64,000 nucleotides of DNA from an uncultured Nioella sp. (GTDB lineage Bacteria; Pseudomonadota; Alphaproteobacteria; Rhodobacterales; Rhodobacteraceae): NCBI GenBank assembly GCA_947495575.1, contig CANLZL010000006.1, positions 62,001 through 126,000 of the forward strand, written 5' to 3'. The notes beneath the pieces are model-generated. The model saw only the letters and a program-made list of their open reading frames with translations, was not told where the DNA came from and did not search any database. A program made the translations under genes and the position numbers. Shown one piece after another: positions 53,837-63,279 of this stretch (the stretch's first letter is position 1; each line of letters opens with the position of its first letter).

Positions 53837-54354
53837 GCCCGGACGATCTGGTCGTCACTCCTTTGGGCTGTCGGTTTCGCGGACGCCTTTTTCCCTGCAG
53901 CATCGGGCGCGGCGGTGTGAGCACGACGAAGCGGGAAGGCGATGGGGCGACGCCTGTGGGCACGCACCATATAGTTGGGGCTGCGTTTCGCGCCGATCGC
54001 ATGGCCCATCCCTTCAGGGGGCGAAGGGGCGCAGTTCCTATGACCGCCATCCGCCCCGGCGATATCTGGTCTGACGATGGCACCGATCCCGCGTATAATC
54101 ACGGGCTGAACGCCCCGGATCATCCCTATAGCCATGAAAAGATGCGCCGGGCCGATCCGCTTTATGATCTGATTTTGATGACCGATTGGAACTGGCCAAA
54201 GGCCGTTCCGGGCAAGGGGTCAGCAATCTTCATCCATCAATGGCGTAAACCCGGCCATCCGACAGAGGGATGCGTTGCCTTTGATCCGGGCGTTCTGATT
54301 TGGATCACGCGAAACTTATCTGCTCGGTCCCGTTTGATCGTGAAGCCGTTCTAA
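53833..54354 (+). CDS. L,D-transpeptidase (YkuD) family protein
   Basis: The 173-residue protein is a YkuD domain with HIS/CYS catalytic pair: FIHQW (His 135) and HPTEGCVAF (Cys 147), matching the family HxxxxxxxxxxS/TxGC motif. Such enzymes make 3-3 cross-links in peptidoglycan or attach lipoproteins. There is no recognisable signal peptide, unlike classic periplasmic L,D-transpeptidases, so a cytoplasmic or unrecognised export route would need explanation. Its ATG overlaps the ribA stop, implying coupling, which is unusual for enzymes in unrelated pathways. Confidence 0.87.
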   Translation: MSPDDLVVTPLGCRFRGRLFPCSIGRGGVSTTKREGDGATPVGTHHIVGAAFRADRMAHPFRGRRGAVPMTAIRPGDIWSDDGTDPAYNHGLNAPDHPYSHEKMRRADPLYDLILMTDWNWPKAVPGKGSAIFIHQWRKPGHPTEGCVAFDPGVLIWITRNLSARSRLIVKPF

Positions 54355-54367
54355 GAACCGCGCATCA

Positions 54368-55024
54368 CTATGCCACTGGCACACGGGCCCCAAATATCGC
54401 GGATCCGACTCTGACATAGGTCGCCCCAAGCGCCACTGCAGATTCGAAATCAGAGCTCATTCCCATGGACAATTCGGCCAGTCCATTCCGGGCTGCCAGT
54501 TTGGCCAAAAGCGCGAAGTGAAGGCTGGGCTCTTCTTCAACAGGAGGGATGCACATCAGCCCTTTGATAGGCAAGTCCATCGCCTTTGCCTCGGCAATGA
54601 ACGCGTCTGCCTCGGCTGGCAGGATACCTGCCTTTTGTGGCTCTTCACCGGTATTCACCTGAATCAGCAAGTCTGGGCAATGGCCAAGCTCTTGCGCCAA
54701 TCGCGCAATGGTTTTGGCAAGTTTCGGGCGATCCAGTGAATGGATCGCATCGAAAAGCTCCATCGCCTGCCGCGCTTTATTGCTTTGCAACGGGCCAATC
54801 AGATGGACAGACACATCAGGGAACCGCTCTTTGAACGCTGGCCACTTGCCGGCGGCCTCCTGCACCCGGTTTTCACCAAACAGACGATGGCCTTCTTCCA
54901 GCACGGCCTCAACACGCTCCAACGGCTGAACTTTGCTGACCGCGATCAAACGGGCGGAACCCTGCATGCGACCTGCTTTGGTTTCCGCTTTGGCAATGGC
55001 TTGGGTGATTTCTGAAAGCGACAT
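54368..55024 (-). CDS. YggS-family pyridoxal phosphate homeostasis protein
   Basis: The 218-residue protein has the YggS/PROSC fold: LIAVSKVQPLERVEAVLEEG with PLP-binding Lys 31, GENRVQEA, HLIGPLQSNK, MGMSSDFESAVALGATYVRVGSAIFG. These proteins bind PLP and balance its free level. The ATG at 55024 precedes the conserved core. It is transcribed in the same direction as the porin upstream but after a strong terminator, so it is probably expressed separately. Confidence 0.94.
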   Translation of the reverse strand: MSLSEITQAIAKAETKAGRMQGSARLIAVSKVQPLERVEAVLEEGHRLFGENRVQEAAGKWPAFKERFPDVSVHLIGPLQSNKARQAMELFDAIHSLDRPKLAKTIARLAQELGHCPDLLIQVNTGEEPQKAGILPAEADAFIAEAKAMDLPIKGLMCIPPVEEEPSLHFALLAKLAARNGLAELSMGMSSDFESAVALGATYVRVGSAIFGARVPVA

Positions 55025-55050
55025 CGCGATGTTCCCTATCCGCAAAAAGA

Positions 55051-55077
55051 AAAGAGCGGGCACAAGGCCCGCTCTTT
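55051..55077 (-). terminator. rho-independent terminator of the porin gene
   Basis: AAAGAGCGGGC (55051-55061) and GCCCGCTCTTT (55067-55077) form an 11-bp stem with a 5-base ACAAG loop. On the minus strand it is followed by T-rich CTTTTTG sequence. It lies 24 bp after the porin stop. Confidence 0.85.
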
Positions 55078-55100
55078 CCTTAACAAATAATCCGGATGGA

Positions 55101-56012
55101 TTAGAAGTTCATGCGAACGCCGAGCGAGAAGCTGTCGGAAGAACCGTACTCGCCGTAGCCGAAGCGTACGGACGCGCCGCCACCCAGGTCGTAACCTGCG
55201 GAGAAGCCGAAGCCGTCGGTTTCAACACCGTTGTCAGTGTCTTGTGCCCAGTTCAGGCCAACGGTGATTGCGTCGAAGGAGTAAGCAACACCAACGGAGA
55301 CGTATTCGTCATCGTTTGCGCCAGCTTGGTCCAGATCGCCTTCACCCCAGATAACGCCAGCCGACAGGCCGGAGTCCAGAGCAACACCAACGGAGATCGC
55401 GGTTGCTTCCTGACCGGAGCCGCCTTCCTGGTAACCAGCACCGATGGTTGCGGAACCACCGGAGAAGTCGAAGGTGTAGTTAGCACCGATGCCCCAAACG
55501 TCGTCGGTAGCTGCGGTATCGTCCAGTTCAACCGAAACGGCGAAGCCGAAAGCACCTACGGAGTGGTCGTAACGCAGGATCTGGCCGTCGTGCAGGCCGT
55601 CGAGGCCGCCCATGCCGTGGTATGCGCCAACTTCTTCGTCGTCATTGATGGAGCCAGAACCGGTTGGAACTTCTTTAGTTGCCCAGTCCAGTGCGCCATC
55701 GGTGTCACCCATGGTGACGGTGCCGAAGTTGCCGGAGATGAAGATGGTCGCGCCACCGTCGTCAGCGTTGTTTGCAACAGCTGCTGCACCGGAGCCGCCT
55801 TCGTCCAGATCAACGGACGCACCGAAGGTCAGGCCGTTGTCGGTTTCACCAGACATGGTGAACGTAACGTCGATGTCGGTGAAGAATTGCGTTTCCATGC
55901 CGGAGCCGCCGTAGATGCCCATTTCGGCAAAGCCGGACAGTTCGATGCCTTGCGCGGATGCGAAGCCAGTGGAGGCTACGAGCGCGGAGGTCGCGAAGAG
56001 AACCTTTTTCAT
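55101..56012 (-). CDS. porin (outer membrane beta-barrel, general type)
   Basis: The 303-residue protein begins with a signal peptide (MKKVLFATSALVASTGFASAQ), then alternating strands with GIELSGFAEMGIYGG, FISGNFGTVTMGDTDGALD (constriction-loop region), FGFAVSVELD, and ends in the C-terminal aromatic VRMNF typical of outer membrane barrels. It should form a trimeric diffusion channel. Codons are strongly optimal (GGT/GGC, AAC, TTC), as for an abundant protein. A stable 11-bp terminator follows. A long frame on the opposite strand is only codon-bias shadow. Confidence 0.9.
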   Translation of the reverse strand: MKKVLFATSALVASTGFASAQGIELSGFAEMGIYGGSGMETQFFTDIDVTFTMSGETDNGLTFGASVDLDEGGSGAAAVANNADDGGATIFISGNFGTVTMGDTDGALDWATKEVPTGSGSINDDEEVGAYHGMGGLDGLHDGQILRYDHSVGAFGFAVSVELDDTAATDDVWGIGANYTFDFSGGSATIGAGYQEGGSGQEATAISVGVALDSGLSAGVIWGEGDLDQAGANDDEYVSVGVAYSFDAITVGLNWAQDTDNGVETDGFGFSAGYDLGGGASVRFGYGEYGSSDSFSLGVRMNF

Positions 56013-56263
56013 GGTTTTTCCCTCGTTAGATAAAATCTCCCCAATCGGGGAATCCGTATTGGGTATGCCTCTCTGTCCTCTTTCACGCGTTTGAATGCAA
56101 CAATCCCGGAAACAATCCTAACATCTTGCCGCCGTGATGGTGCAGAGTTGCCACACTGTCGGCGCGGGTGATGGAATTTAAGGGCCTTGCCGCGCATTTG
56201 GGCCTGATATACCAAGAGCTAAGCAGTTTTCTGGCTGTAGGCCAAATAGGGGCAGGACACGCT

Positions 56264-56773
56264 ATGATCGCACGAATTGGAAGAGTCGCAACGCTGGCCT
56301 TAACCTTAGGCGCGCTATCCGCCTGTGGTGGTGGCTCGAGCGCCGGGTTTGGTGGTTTCCGTGGCGGTATGAGCGATGAAACCCGAACTCAGCTGGCCGA
56401 AGCCGGAGCGATTCCCGATCCAGAACGTGAGACCGTTTGGGATCTCTTTGCCAATAATGACGACCCAAACGTTACGGTCGAGGTTAATCGCTACCTCTGG
56501 AATGCTGCTTTGGAGATTCTGGACTTCATGCCAATTGAGGCTGCCGACCCGTTCTCTGGCGTCATTGATTTCGGATATGGAACACCGCCGGGCGGTGGGC
56601 GCGCTTATCGGGCGACTGTATATGTAACCGACCCCGCACTGGATGCCCGCAGCCTGCGGGTTGCCTTGCAGTCGCGTGGTGGTGGTGCCGTCAGCCGCGA
56701 AACTGCTCGCGCGGTCGAAGATGCGATTCTGACACGGGCCCGCCAGCTACGCATCGCAGCAGGTGACCTCTAG
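56264..56773 (+). CDS. DUF3576 lipoprotein
   Basis: The 169-residue protein starts MIARIGRVATLALTLGALSAC, a lipoprotein signal with lipobox LSAC, then a Gly-rich linker (GGGSSAGFGG). The mature region matches DUF3576: VNRYLWNAALEILDFMPIEAADPFSGVIDFGYG, YRATVYVTDPALDARSLRVAL. Function is not known; it is likely an envelope lipoprotein. ATG 56264 gives the signal; upstream frame to 56168 is not family-like. It precedes leuS and is followed by a terminator, so it may be its own unit. Confidence 0.85.
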   Translation: MIARIGRVATLALTLGALSACGGGSSAGFGGFRGGMSDETRTQLAEAGAIPDPERETVWDLFANNDDPNVTVEVNRYLWNAALEILDFMPIEAADPFSGVIDFGYGTPPGGGRAYRATVYVTDPALDARSLRVALQSRGGGAVSRETARAVEDAILTRARQLRIAAGDL

Positions 56774-56802
56774 ATTCTGCCCGCACAAGTTAATAAACAC
56801 CG

Positions 56803-56827
56803 CGCCGGGCCCACTGCCCGGCGTTTT
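56803..56827 (+). terminator. rho-independent terminator after DUF3576
   Basis: CGCCGGGC (56803-56810) and GCCCGGCG (56816-56823) form an 8-bp stem with a 5-base loop, followed by TTTT (56824-56827). It lies 29 bp after the DUF3576 stop and 26 bp before leuS. Confidence 0.75.
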
Positions 56828-56848
56828 CGTTTGATGAAGGACTAAAAG

Positions 56849-59410
56849 ATGGACCGCTTCACCCCGAGTGTGACCGAACCCAAATGGCAAAAAGCCTGGG
56901 ATGAGGCCAATGTCTTTCTAGCCAAGCGCGACGAGACCAAGCCAAAATACTATGTGCTGGAGATGTTTCCCTACCCTTCAGGCAAGCTGCATATGGGCCA
57001 TGTCCGCAACTACACAATGGGCGATGTGATCGCGCGTTATAAGATGTCGACCGGGCATAACGTGCTGCACCCGATGGGGTTTGACGCCTTTGGAATGCCT
57101 GCCGAAAACGCCGCGATGGCCAGCGGAGGCCATCCTAAGGATTGGACCTACGCCAATATCGACACGATGGTCGAACAGATGAAACCGCTTGGCCTGTCGC
57201 TGGATTGGTCCCGGATGTTTGCCACCTGCGACCCAGATTACTACGGTCAACAGCAGGCATTGTTCATTGATTTCCTTGAAAAAGGTCTGGTCTACCGCAA
57301 AAACGCCGTGGTCAATTGGGACCCGGTGGACATGACGGTTCTGGCCAATGAACAGGTGATCGACGGTAAGGGCTGGCGGTCCGGTGCCGATGTCGAGCGG
57401 CGCGAACTGACGCAATGGTTCTTCAAAATCTCCGATTTCTCCGAAGATCTGTTGGAGGCGCTGAACAGTCTGGACAACTGGCCCGCCAAGGTGCGCCTGA
57501 TGCAGGAAAACTGGATTGGTCGCAGCCGTGGTCTGGAGTTTTCGTTTGAACGCACTGATGGCGCCGATCCGATCACCGTCTATACGACTCGCCCAGACAC
57601 TTTGATGGGCGCGAGCTTTGTCGGCATTTCGCCCGATCACCCGATCTCGAAAGCGCTGGAGGCGGAAAACCCTGATCTCGCAGCCAAAATCGCTGAGATG
57701 CGCAAGGGTGGCACCACCGAGGAAGCCTTGGAAAAGGCCGAAAAACTGGGCGTCGATACCGGCATCCGCGTGAAACATCCGCTGAACCCGGATTGGGAAC
57801 TGCCGGTCTGGATCGCCAATTTCATCCTGATGGATTACGGCACCGGCGCTATTTTCGCCTGCCCGGCCCATGACCAGCGCGACCTGGATTTCTGCCGCAA
57901 ATATGACCTGCCGGTGATCGACACCTTCTTTGCTTTGGACGCTGAAAAACCCGTGGGCAAAGAGGCATTCGTGCCGCCCAAGACCGAAAAGGTTAAATGG
58001 GTGAACCATTTCGCCGGGCTGGATGTGGCGACCGGACAAGAGGCTGTAGGTGCGACCATCGATTACGCCGAGGCGCAGGGCTGGGGCAAAGGCGTTACCA
58101 ATTACCGCCTGCGCGATTGGGGTCTCTCCCGCCAACGCTTCTGGGGTTGCCCAATTCCTGTTGTGCATTGCGAAAGCTGTGGCGTGGTGCCGGAGAAGAA
58201 AGAAAATCTGCCAATCGAGTTGCCCTATGACGTGGATATCTCAATCCCAGGCAACCCGCTTGGCCGTCACCCGACATGGCGCAATACCTCTTGCCCGAAA
58301 TGTGGCGCCGATGCGCTGCGCGAAACCGACACCATGGACACGTTTGTCGATTCGTCATGGTATTTCGCACGGTTCACCGCGCCGCATGCCAAAACGCCCA
58401 CCGATCTGGCCGAGGCCAGCTATTGGATGAATGTCGATCAGTATATTGGCGGCATCGAACATGCGATTCTGCACCTGCTCTACTCCCGCTTCTTCGCCCG
58501 CGCGATGCAGATCTGTGGTCACTTGCCTGAGAAGTCGATCGAGCCTTTTGATGCGCTCTTTACGCAAGGCATGGTCACGCACGCGATCTATAAAAACGCC
58601 GAGCGGACCGATGAGCACGGCCGGGCGATCTATCATTATCCGGCGGAGGTCGAAGAACGCGACGGCGGCACTTTCGTCATCGAGACCGGCGAAAAGGTAG
58701 AGGTCATCCCTTCGGCAAAGATGTCGAAATCGAAAAACAACGTGGTCGATCCGCTGAACATCATCGAAAACTACGGCGCCGACACGGCGCGCTGGTTCGT
58801 GCTGAGCGATTCGCCTCCAGAACGCGATGTGGAATGGACCACATCCGGCGCCGAGGCTGCCTATAAACACCTTGGCCGTGTCTGGACGCTCTGCGACCGG
58901 ATTGGCGCGATGGACCCATCTGAGACTGGCCAGGGCGATGAGGATCTCTTGCGCGAAATGCATAAGGCGATTCGCGACGTGACGCTTGGTATTGAAAGCT
59001 TTGGCTTTAACGCGGCGATTGCGCGCCTCTATGCCTTTACTAACACGCTGGCCAAATCCAAGGCCGGGGCTGCGGCCAAGAAAGAGGCGATCAAGGTGCT
59101 GGCGCAACTTATGTCACCAATGACCCCGCACCTTTCGGAAGAAATCTGGGCGCATCAGGGCGGCGAAGGTCTGATCACCCAAGCACCCTGGCCTGTGGCA
59201 GATGAGGCGATGCTGGTCGAATCGACCGTCACCCTGCCCATCCAGATCAACGGCAAACGCCGCTCGGAAATCACCGTCGCCAAGGATCTCGCAAAAGAAG
59301 AGGTTGAAAAGCTGGCGCTGGCAGACGACGCTGTCGTCAAAGCGCTGGCCGGGGGTCAGCCGAAAAAGCTGATCGTTGTACCGGGCCGCATCATAAATGT
59401 CGTTATTTGA
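56849..59410 (+). CDS. leuS: leucyl-tRNA synthetase
   Basis: The 853-residue class I synthetase charges tRNA-Leu. Seen are HMGH at 48-51, the editing domain (about 220-400, with [13 protein letters not shown] and a downstream AHDQRDLDF), a zinc-ribbon-like [11 protein letters not shown]...CPKCGAD pair, and KMSKS at 624-628 ([14 protein letters not shown]). The C-terminal anticodon domain includes [11 protein letters not shown]. Its 3' end overlaps lptE by 14 bp and holA follows by 4-bp overlap, making a conserved alphaproteobacterial unit. A terminator precedes it. Confidence 0.97.
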   Translation: MDRFTPSVTEPKWQKAWDEANVFLAKRDETKPKYYVLEMFPYPSGKLHMGHVRNYTMGDVIARYKMSTGHNVLHPMGFDAFGMPAENAAMASGGHPKDWTYANIDTMVEQMKPLGLSLDWSRMFATCDPDYYGQQQALFIDFLEKGLVYRKNAVVNWDPVDMTVLANEQVIDGKGWRSGADVERRELTQWFFKISDFSEDLLEALNSLDNWPAKVRLMQENWIGRSRGLEFSFERTDGADPITVYTTRPDTLMGASFVGISPDHPISKALEAENPDLAAKIAEMRKGGTTEEALEKAEKLGVDTGIRVKHPLNPDWELPVWIANFILMDYGTGAIFACPAHDQRDLDFCRKYDLPVIDTFFALDAEKPVGKEAFVPPKTEKVKWVNHFAGLDVATGQEAVGATIDYAEAQGWGKGVTNYRLRDWGLSRQRFWGCPIPVVHCESCGVVPEKKENLPIELPYDVDISIPGNPLGRHPTWRNTSCPKCGADALRETDTMDTFVDSSWYFARFTAPHAKTPTDLAEASYWMNVDQYIGGIEHAILHLLYSRFFARAMQICGHLPEKSIEPFDALFTQGMVTHAIYKNAERTDEHGRAIYHYPAEVEERDGGTFVIETGEKVEVIPSAKMSKSKNNVVDPLNIIENYGADTARWFVLSDSPPERDVEWTTSGAEAAYKHLGRVWTLCDRIGAMDPSETGQGDEDLLREMHKAIRDVTLGIESFGFNAAIARLYAFTNTLAKSKAGAAAKKEAIKVLAQLMSPMTPHLSEEIWAHQGGEGLITQAPWPVADEAMLVESTVTLPIQINGKRRSEITVAKDLAKEEVEKLALADDAVVKALAGGQPKKLIVVPGRIINVVI

Positions 59411-59888
59411 CCGCCGAGCAATCCTCACACTTCTGGCCGCTGCCCCGCTTGCTGGCTGCGGCTTCAGCCCGGTCTATGCTCCTGGCGGAGCCGGCCTGGC
59501 GCTGCGCAACCAGGTGTTCATCACGCCACCAAATACGCGATTGGGGTTCGAATTGGTGGCGCGATTGGAGGAACGGTTGGGTCGTGCGGATGCCGCCGTC
59601 TACGAACTCGACCACCAAATCGAGACCACGGAAGATAACCTCGCCATCACCGGTGCCAACAACATCACGCGGGTGCGCATCAATGGCACCGTGACCTATA
59701 CGGTGGTCGACACGCGCACAGGCGCACAGGTCTTGGCCGATGAGGCTTCGACCTTCACCGCCTACTCAACCACTGGAACCTCTGTTGCCACCGCCGCCGC
59801 GGAACGCGACGCCGAGGATAGGTTGATGGTGGCGTTGGCCGATCAGATGGTGTCACGCCTGTTGGCGGCCGCCGCTGGCTGGTCATGA
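59397..59888 (+). CDS. lptE: LPS-assembly lipoprotein LptE
   Basis: The 163-residue lipoprotein has a signal with lipobox LAGC (Cys 21) and matches LptE, the small plug and partner of LptD for LPS insertion in the outer membrane. The mature region is typical: a [21 protein letters not shown] start, [16 protein letters not shown] and VNGTVTY-like ([15 protein letters not shown]) strands. It overlaps leuS by 14 bp and its stop overlaps the holA start (ATGA), so the three genes are translated together. Confidence 0.88.
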   Translation: MSLFDRRAILTLLAAAPLAGCGFSPVYAPGGAGLALRNQVFITPPNTRLGFELVARLEERLGRADAAVYELDHQIETTEDNLAITGANNITRVRINGTVTYTVVDTRTGAQVLADEASTFTAYSTTGTSVATAAAERDAEDRLMVALADQMVSRLLAAAAGWS

Positions 59889-60916
59889 AGCTTTCGCCCC
59901 GCGACGCTCAGGCGTATTTTGCAAAACCTGACCCCAAGGCGATGGGCCTGTTGATCTATGGCGCAGATGCGATGCGTGTCGCGATCAAACGTCAGGATGT
60001 TTTGGAAAAAATACTAGGGCCAGGCGCAGATGAGGAAATGCGGTTGACCCGCATCCCGGCCAGCGAACTGCGCAGCGACAAGGCGCTTTTGTCGGATGCG
60101 ATAAAAGCCGTCGGATTTTTTCCTGGCCCGCGCGTGGCCTTTGTCGAGGACGCAGCTGATGGGCTTGCCCCGGTGATTGCCGAGGCCCTGAAAAACTGGC
60201 AACCGGGTGATGCCCAAGTGGTGGTCACAGCCGCCAAGCAATTGGCCGCGAAATCCGCGCTTCGAAAGCTCTTTGAAGGTCACAAACAGGCCTATGCCAT
60301 CGGCATCTATGACGATCCGCCATCGCGGCAGGAGATCGAAGAGACATTGGCCAAGGCCGGCGTCAAACAGATCGACAGGGAAGCGGCCAATGAACTGGCT
60401 ACATTGGCAACGCAGATCGATCCGGGCGACTTCCGCCAAACAGTCGAGAAACTGGCTCTTTATAAACTCAATGACCCGACATCCGTCCGGTCCGAGGATA
60501 TCGCCGCCTGCGCCCCGGCCACGATCGAGGCCGGAATGGATGATATCATCAACGCGGCAGCCGAAGGGCGCGTTGCCGAAATTGGTCCCCTGATGCAGAA
60601 ACTGTTGGGTCAGGGCGTGCTCCCGGTCGGCCTTTGCATCAATACTTTGCGCCATTTTCGAACGCTCTATTTGGCGGCAAGCCACCCTCACGGCGCCCCC
60701 GCAGGCGTTGGTGCACTCCGCCCGCCGGTATTTGGCCCCCGCCGCGATCGATTGGCACGGCAAGCCGGAATGTGGGGCGCCGCGAGACTGGAGCAAGCCC
60801 ATCAAACATTGGTTGAAACTGACCTGACATTGCGATCAACCTCTCAGGCACCGGCCGCGGCTGTTCTGGAACGCGCATTGATCCGCCTGGCGGTCATGGC
60901 ACAGCGTTTGCGCTGA
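59885..60916 (+). CDS. holA: DNA polymerase III subunit delta
   Basis: The 343-residue protein matches HolA of alphaproteobacteria. The N-terminal part has GLLIYGADAMRV and later LRSDKALLSDAIKAVGFFPGPRVAFVEDAADG; helical parts with ANELATLATQIDPGDFRQTVEKLALYKL follow; the C-terminus is VLERALIRLAVMAQRLR. It is the wrench subunit that opens the beta clamp during loading. The ATG lies in the lptE stop (ATGA at 59885). No start alternative is needed. Confidence 0.92.
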   Translation: MKLSPRDAQAYFAKPDPKAMGLLIYGADAMRVAIKRQDVLEKILGPGADEEMRLTRIPASELRSDKALLSDAIKAVGFFPGPRVAFVEDAADGLAPVIAEALKNWQPGDAQVVVTAAKQLAAKSALRKLFEGHKQAYAIGIYDDPPSRQEIEETLAKAGVKQIDREAANELATLATQIDPGDFRQTVEKLALYKLNDPTSVRSEDIAACAPATIEAGMDDIINAAAEGRVAEIGPLMQKLLGQGVLPVGLCINTLRHFRTLYLAASHPHGAPAGVGALRPPVFGPRRDRLARQAGMWGAARLEQAHQTLVETDLTLRSTSQAPAAAVLERALIRLAVMAQRLR

Positions 60917-60980
60917 CCACTGGAAGTTTCGGCCCCCGCATGTCAGCCTTGCCGCATCTGACAAACCCGTGAGGCGCAGC

Positions 60981-61574
60981 ATGTATCAGGTTATTGGCCC
61001 CATCCGAACCCGCACCCTTCGCGTGCTGTGGACATTAGAGGAGCTGGGTCAGGACTACACCCACACCGCTGCCGCGCCACATGCGGAACAGGTTGTGACG
61101 TTTAATCCGGCCGGCAAAGTGCCAGTGCTGGTATCTGGCGGTGTTCCCATTACGGATTCCATCGCGATCATGACCTACCTGTCGGACAAACACGGCGCGC
61201 TTACCCACGCACCGGGCACGATTGCGCGGGCGCGGCAGGACAGTCTGACCCACTTTTTGAGCGATGAGTTGGACCAAGTTTTGTGGATGGCCTCGCGGCA
61301 TAGCTTCATCTTGCCTGAAAACATGCGCCTTCCAGAAATCAAGGAAAGCCTGAGGTGGGAGTTTGCGCGCAATCTAAAACGTCTTGTCGCCAGAATGGCC
61401 GAAGATGGCCCGTTTCTGATGGGCGCTGAAATGACAATTGCAGATATCGTTTTGGCCCATTGCCTGATCTGGGCGGAAAACGCGAAATTTCCGGTCGAAG
61501 AAGACCGATTGCTTGCGTTTCGGGACCTGATGCAGGCTCGGCCGGCCTACGCCCGTGCCACAGGTGAGCGGTAA
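60981..61574 (+). CDS. glutathione S-transferase family protein
   Basis: The 197-residue protein has a thioredoxin-like N-terminal domain (RTLRVLWTLEELGQDYTH, NPAGKVPVL, ITDSIAIMTYLSDKHG) and an all-helical C-terminal domain (ADIVLAHCLIWAENAKFP). It is expected to use glutathione for conjugation or reduction. The N-terminal segment is short (MYQVIGPIRT), and the Ser/Tyr/Cys at the active site is not clearly seen. ATG 60981 is preferred over GTG 60969. It follows holA by 64 bp. Confidence 0.9.
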   Translation: MYQVIGPIRTRTLRVLWTLEELGQDYTHTAAAPHAEQVVTFNPAGKVPVLVSGGVPITDSIAIMTYLSDKHGALTHAPGTIARARQDSLTHFLSDELDQVLWMASRHSFILPENMRLPEIKESLRWEFARNLKRLVARMAEDGPFLMGAEMTIADIVLAHCLIWAENAKFPVEEDRLLAFRDLMQARPAYARATGER

Positions 61575-61587
61575 GCTCTGAAAATCT

Positions 61588-62817
61588 TTAGGGAAGGTTA
61601 TTCGTATCCGGTCTGCTCCACTCGGCTGCATGGCGCCCGGCCCATAGGCCGGTGGCCAGGCAGGCGGTTAGCAAGTAGCCACCTGTTGGCGCCTCCCAAT
61701 CCAGCATCTCTCCGGCCACAAAAACGCCCGGCAGGTCCTTTAACATCAATTCTTGGTTTACCGCAGTCCGCGTCACGCCACCCGCTGTAGAAATTGCTTC
61801 ATCAATTGGTCTTGGGCCCTCAATTCGAACTGGAAGCGCCTTAACTGTTTGGGCGAGCGCCATCCCCGCAGGCAATGGCCGGGCAAATTCTTGCAAAAGG
61901 GCCGCACGCACGCCCGTTAGTCCAAGGGTTTTGCGCAGATGCGTGGTTAGGCTGGCCTTGCCACGGGGACGCGAAAGCTTTTCGCAGATGGCCTTTAGGC
62001 TGAGGTCCGGAAACAAATCCAGGACGAGGTCATGACCATCGCGCAGCTCTCTGGACACCGCATAAACCCCGCCGCCTTCGATCCCGCGCGCAGACACCAC
62101 AAATTCTGCCCGCACTGACGTTTCACCGGCAGTGATTTGGCACCCTTTGACAGGCGCACCGAAATACCGGGACATATATGACGACCACGCAATATCGAAC
62201 CCCATATTCGTGGGTTTCATTGGCGCAACCACCACGCCCATGTCTCGCAGCAATGGCACCCAAGCCCCATCCGACCCAAGCCGCGCCCATGAGCCGCCCC
62301 CAAGGGCGAGAACCGTGCAATTTGGTTTGAGGATCTGCTCTCCGTTAGGGGTGGCAAACCGGAATGCGCCATCTACGACTCCGGACCAGCGCCACTTGAG
62401 ATGCATCTGCGCGTCCATTTGCGCCAGCCATGCTCGCAATAAAGGGGAAGCCTTCATCGCCTGTGGAAATACGCGGCCACTGGAACCTGTGAAAACGGGT
62501 TGTCCCAAGCCAACGGCCCAATCCTGAACGGATTGCGGACCAAATGCCTCCAACATCGGGCGCAGCCACGGGGCGGCCTCTCGATATTCGGCCAGAAACG
62601 CATCGAAACCCTGGTCCTTGGTCAGGTTCAAACCGGATTTCCCAGCCATCAGAAATTTCCGGCCAGCTGAGGGCTTCGACTCGACAATCACCACTTTGCG
62701 ACCGGCCTTTGCGAGGGCAGAGGCCGCCATCAATCCCGCAGGACCGGCGCCGATCACCAGCGCATCAATCGTTTCAGTGGTGGTCAACAGACTTGCCCTT
62801 TTTGCTTTGCGCCCCAT
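61588..62817 (-). CDS. BaiN/HI0933-type NAD(P)/FAD-dependent flavoprotein
   Basis: The 409-residue protein has the N-terminal Rossmann motif DALVIGAGPAGLMAASAL, then KFLMAGKSGLNLTKD, the TVLALGGGSWARLGSDG block and a final GVFVAGEMLDWEAPTGGYLLTACLATG. It matches the HI0933/BaiN-like flavoprotein group (TIGR03862-type), of unknown cellular role; BaiN itself is a bile-acid reductase. The start is ATG 62817; the frame extends upstream to 63069 but that part is not conserved. It is divergent from the HNH gene. Confidence 0.88.
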   Translation of the reverse strand: MGRKAKRASLLTTTETIDALVIGAGPAGLMAASALAKAGRKVVIVESKPSAGRKFLMAGKSGLNLTKDQGFDAFLAEYREAAPWLRPMLEAFGPQSVQDWAVGLGQPVFTGSSGRVFPQAMKASPLLRAWLAQMDAQMHLKWRWSGVVDGAFRFATPNGEQILKPNCTVLALGGGSWARLGSDGAWVPLLRDMGVVVAPMKPTNMGFDIAWSSYMSRYFGAPVKGCQITAGETSVRAEFVVSARGIEGGGVYAVSRELRDGHDLVLDLFPDLSLKAICEKLSRPRGKASLTTHLRKTLGLTGVRAALLQEFARPLPAGMALAQTVKALPVRIEGPRPIDEAISTAGGVTRTAVNQELMLKDLPGVFVAGEMLDWEAPTGGYLLTACLATGLWAGRHAAEWSRPDTNNLP

Positions 62818-62852
62818 CCTATGGGCCAGTGCTTTGAAATGACACAAGCGAA

Positions 62853-63164
62853 ATGAACGATCCGTTGCCCATCTGCCCGCTTTGCGACCGGCCAATCCCA
62901 AAAGACGCGAAGCAAAGCGTCCACCACCTGGTTCCACGCTTGCGAGGCGGTAAGGGCGGGCCGACCGTGTTGCTCCATCAGATTTGTCACAACGAAATAC
63001 ATGCAAGCCTGTCCGAAACCGATCTCGCCAATTCCTATCACTCGATGGACTCGCTAAAGGCCCATCCACGGCTGGCCAGGTTCATCGCATGGGTACGAAA
63101 GCGGCCTGCTGAATTCCACTCAAAAACTCCCGGCGGGCGACGTGGATGGAAGCGTGGACACTGA
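62853..63164 (+). CDS. HNH endonuclease-like small protein
   Basis: The 103-residue protein contains a compact HNH motif: CPLC (Cys 8 and 11), SVHHLVPRLRGGKGG (His 24/25) and HQICHNEIHASL (Asn 47, His 50). These residues form the metal-binding beta-beta-alpha finger of HNH nucleases, some of which are restriction or homing enzymes; this one has no other domain and no methylase neighbour. Its start (ATG 62853) is 35 bp from the divergent BaiN gene. Confidence 0.85.
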   Translation: MNDPLPICPLCDRPIPKDAKQSVHHLVPRLRGGKGGPTVLLHQICHNEIHASLSETDLANSYHSMDSLKAHPRLARFIAWVRKRPAEFHSKTPGGRRGWKRGH

Positions 63165-63279
63165 CCTTGGTTGCACTTCGCATGCGACAGGCCAAAGACC
63201 GGCAGGCGTCAATTCCGACACCGGTCGATTTTCGATAGTTTGAGGGGCCCCTGCGAGGGTATTTCAGCAAAGACAACCG

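Noticed and set aside
54933-56033. 366-codon frame on the plus strand opposite the porin
   Set aside because: The minus strand encodes a porin with signal peptide and terminal Phe; the opposite frame is a composition artefact.
56978-58168. 396-codon frame on the minus strand through leuS
   Set aside because: It lies entirely inside leuS and is a shadow of strong codon bias; no family motif was seen.
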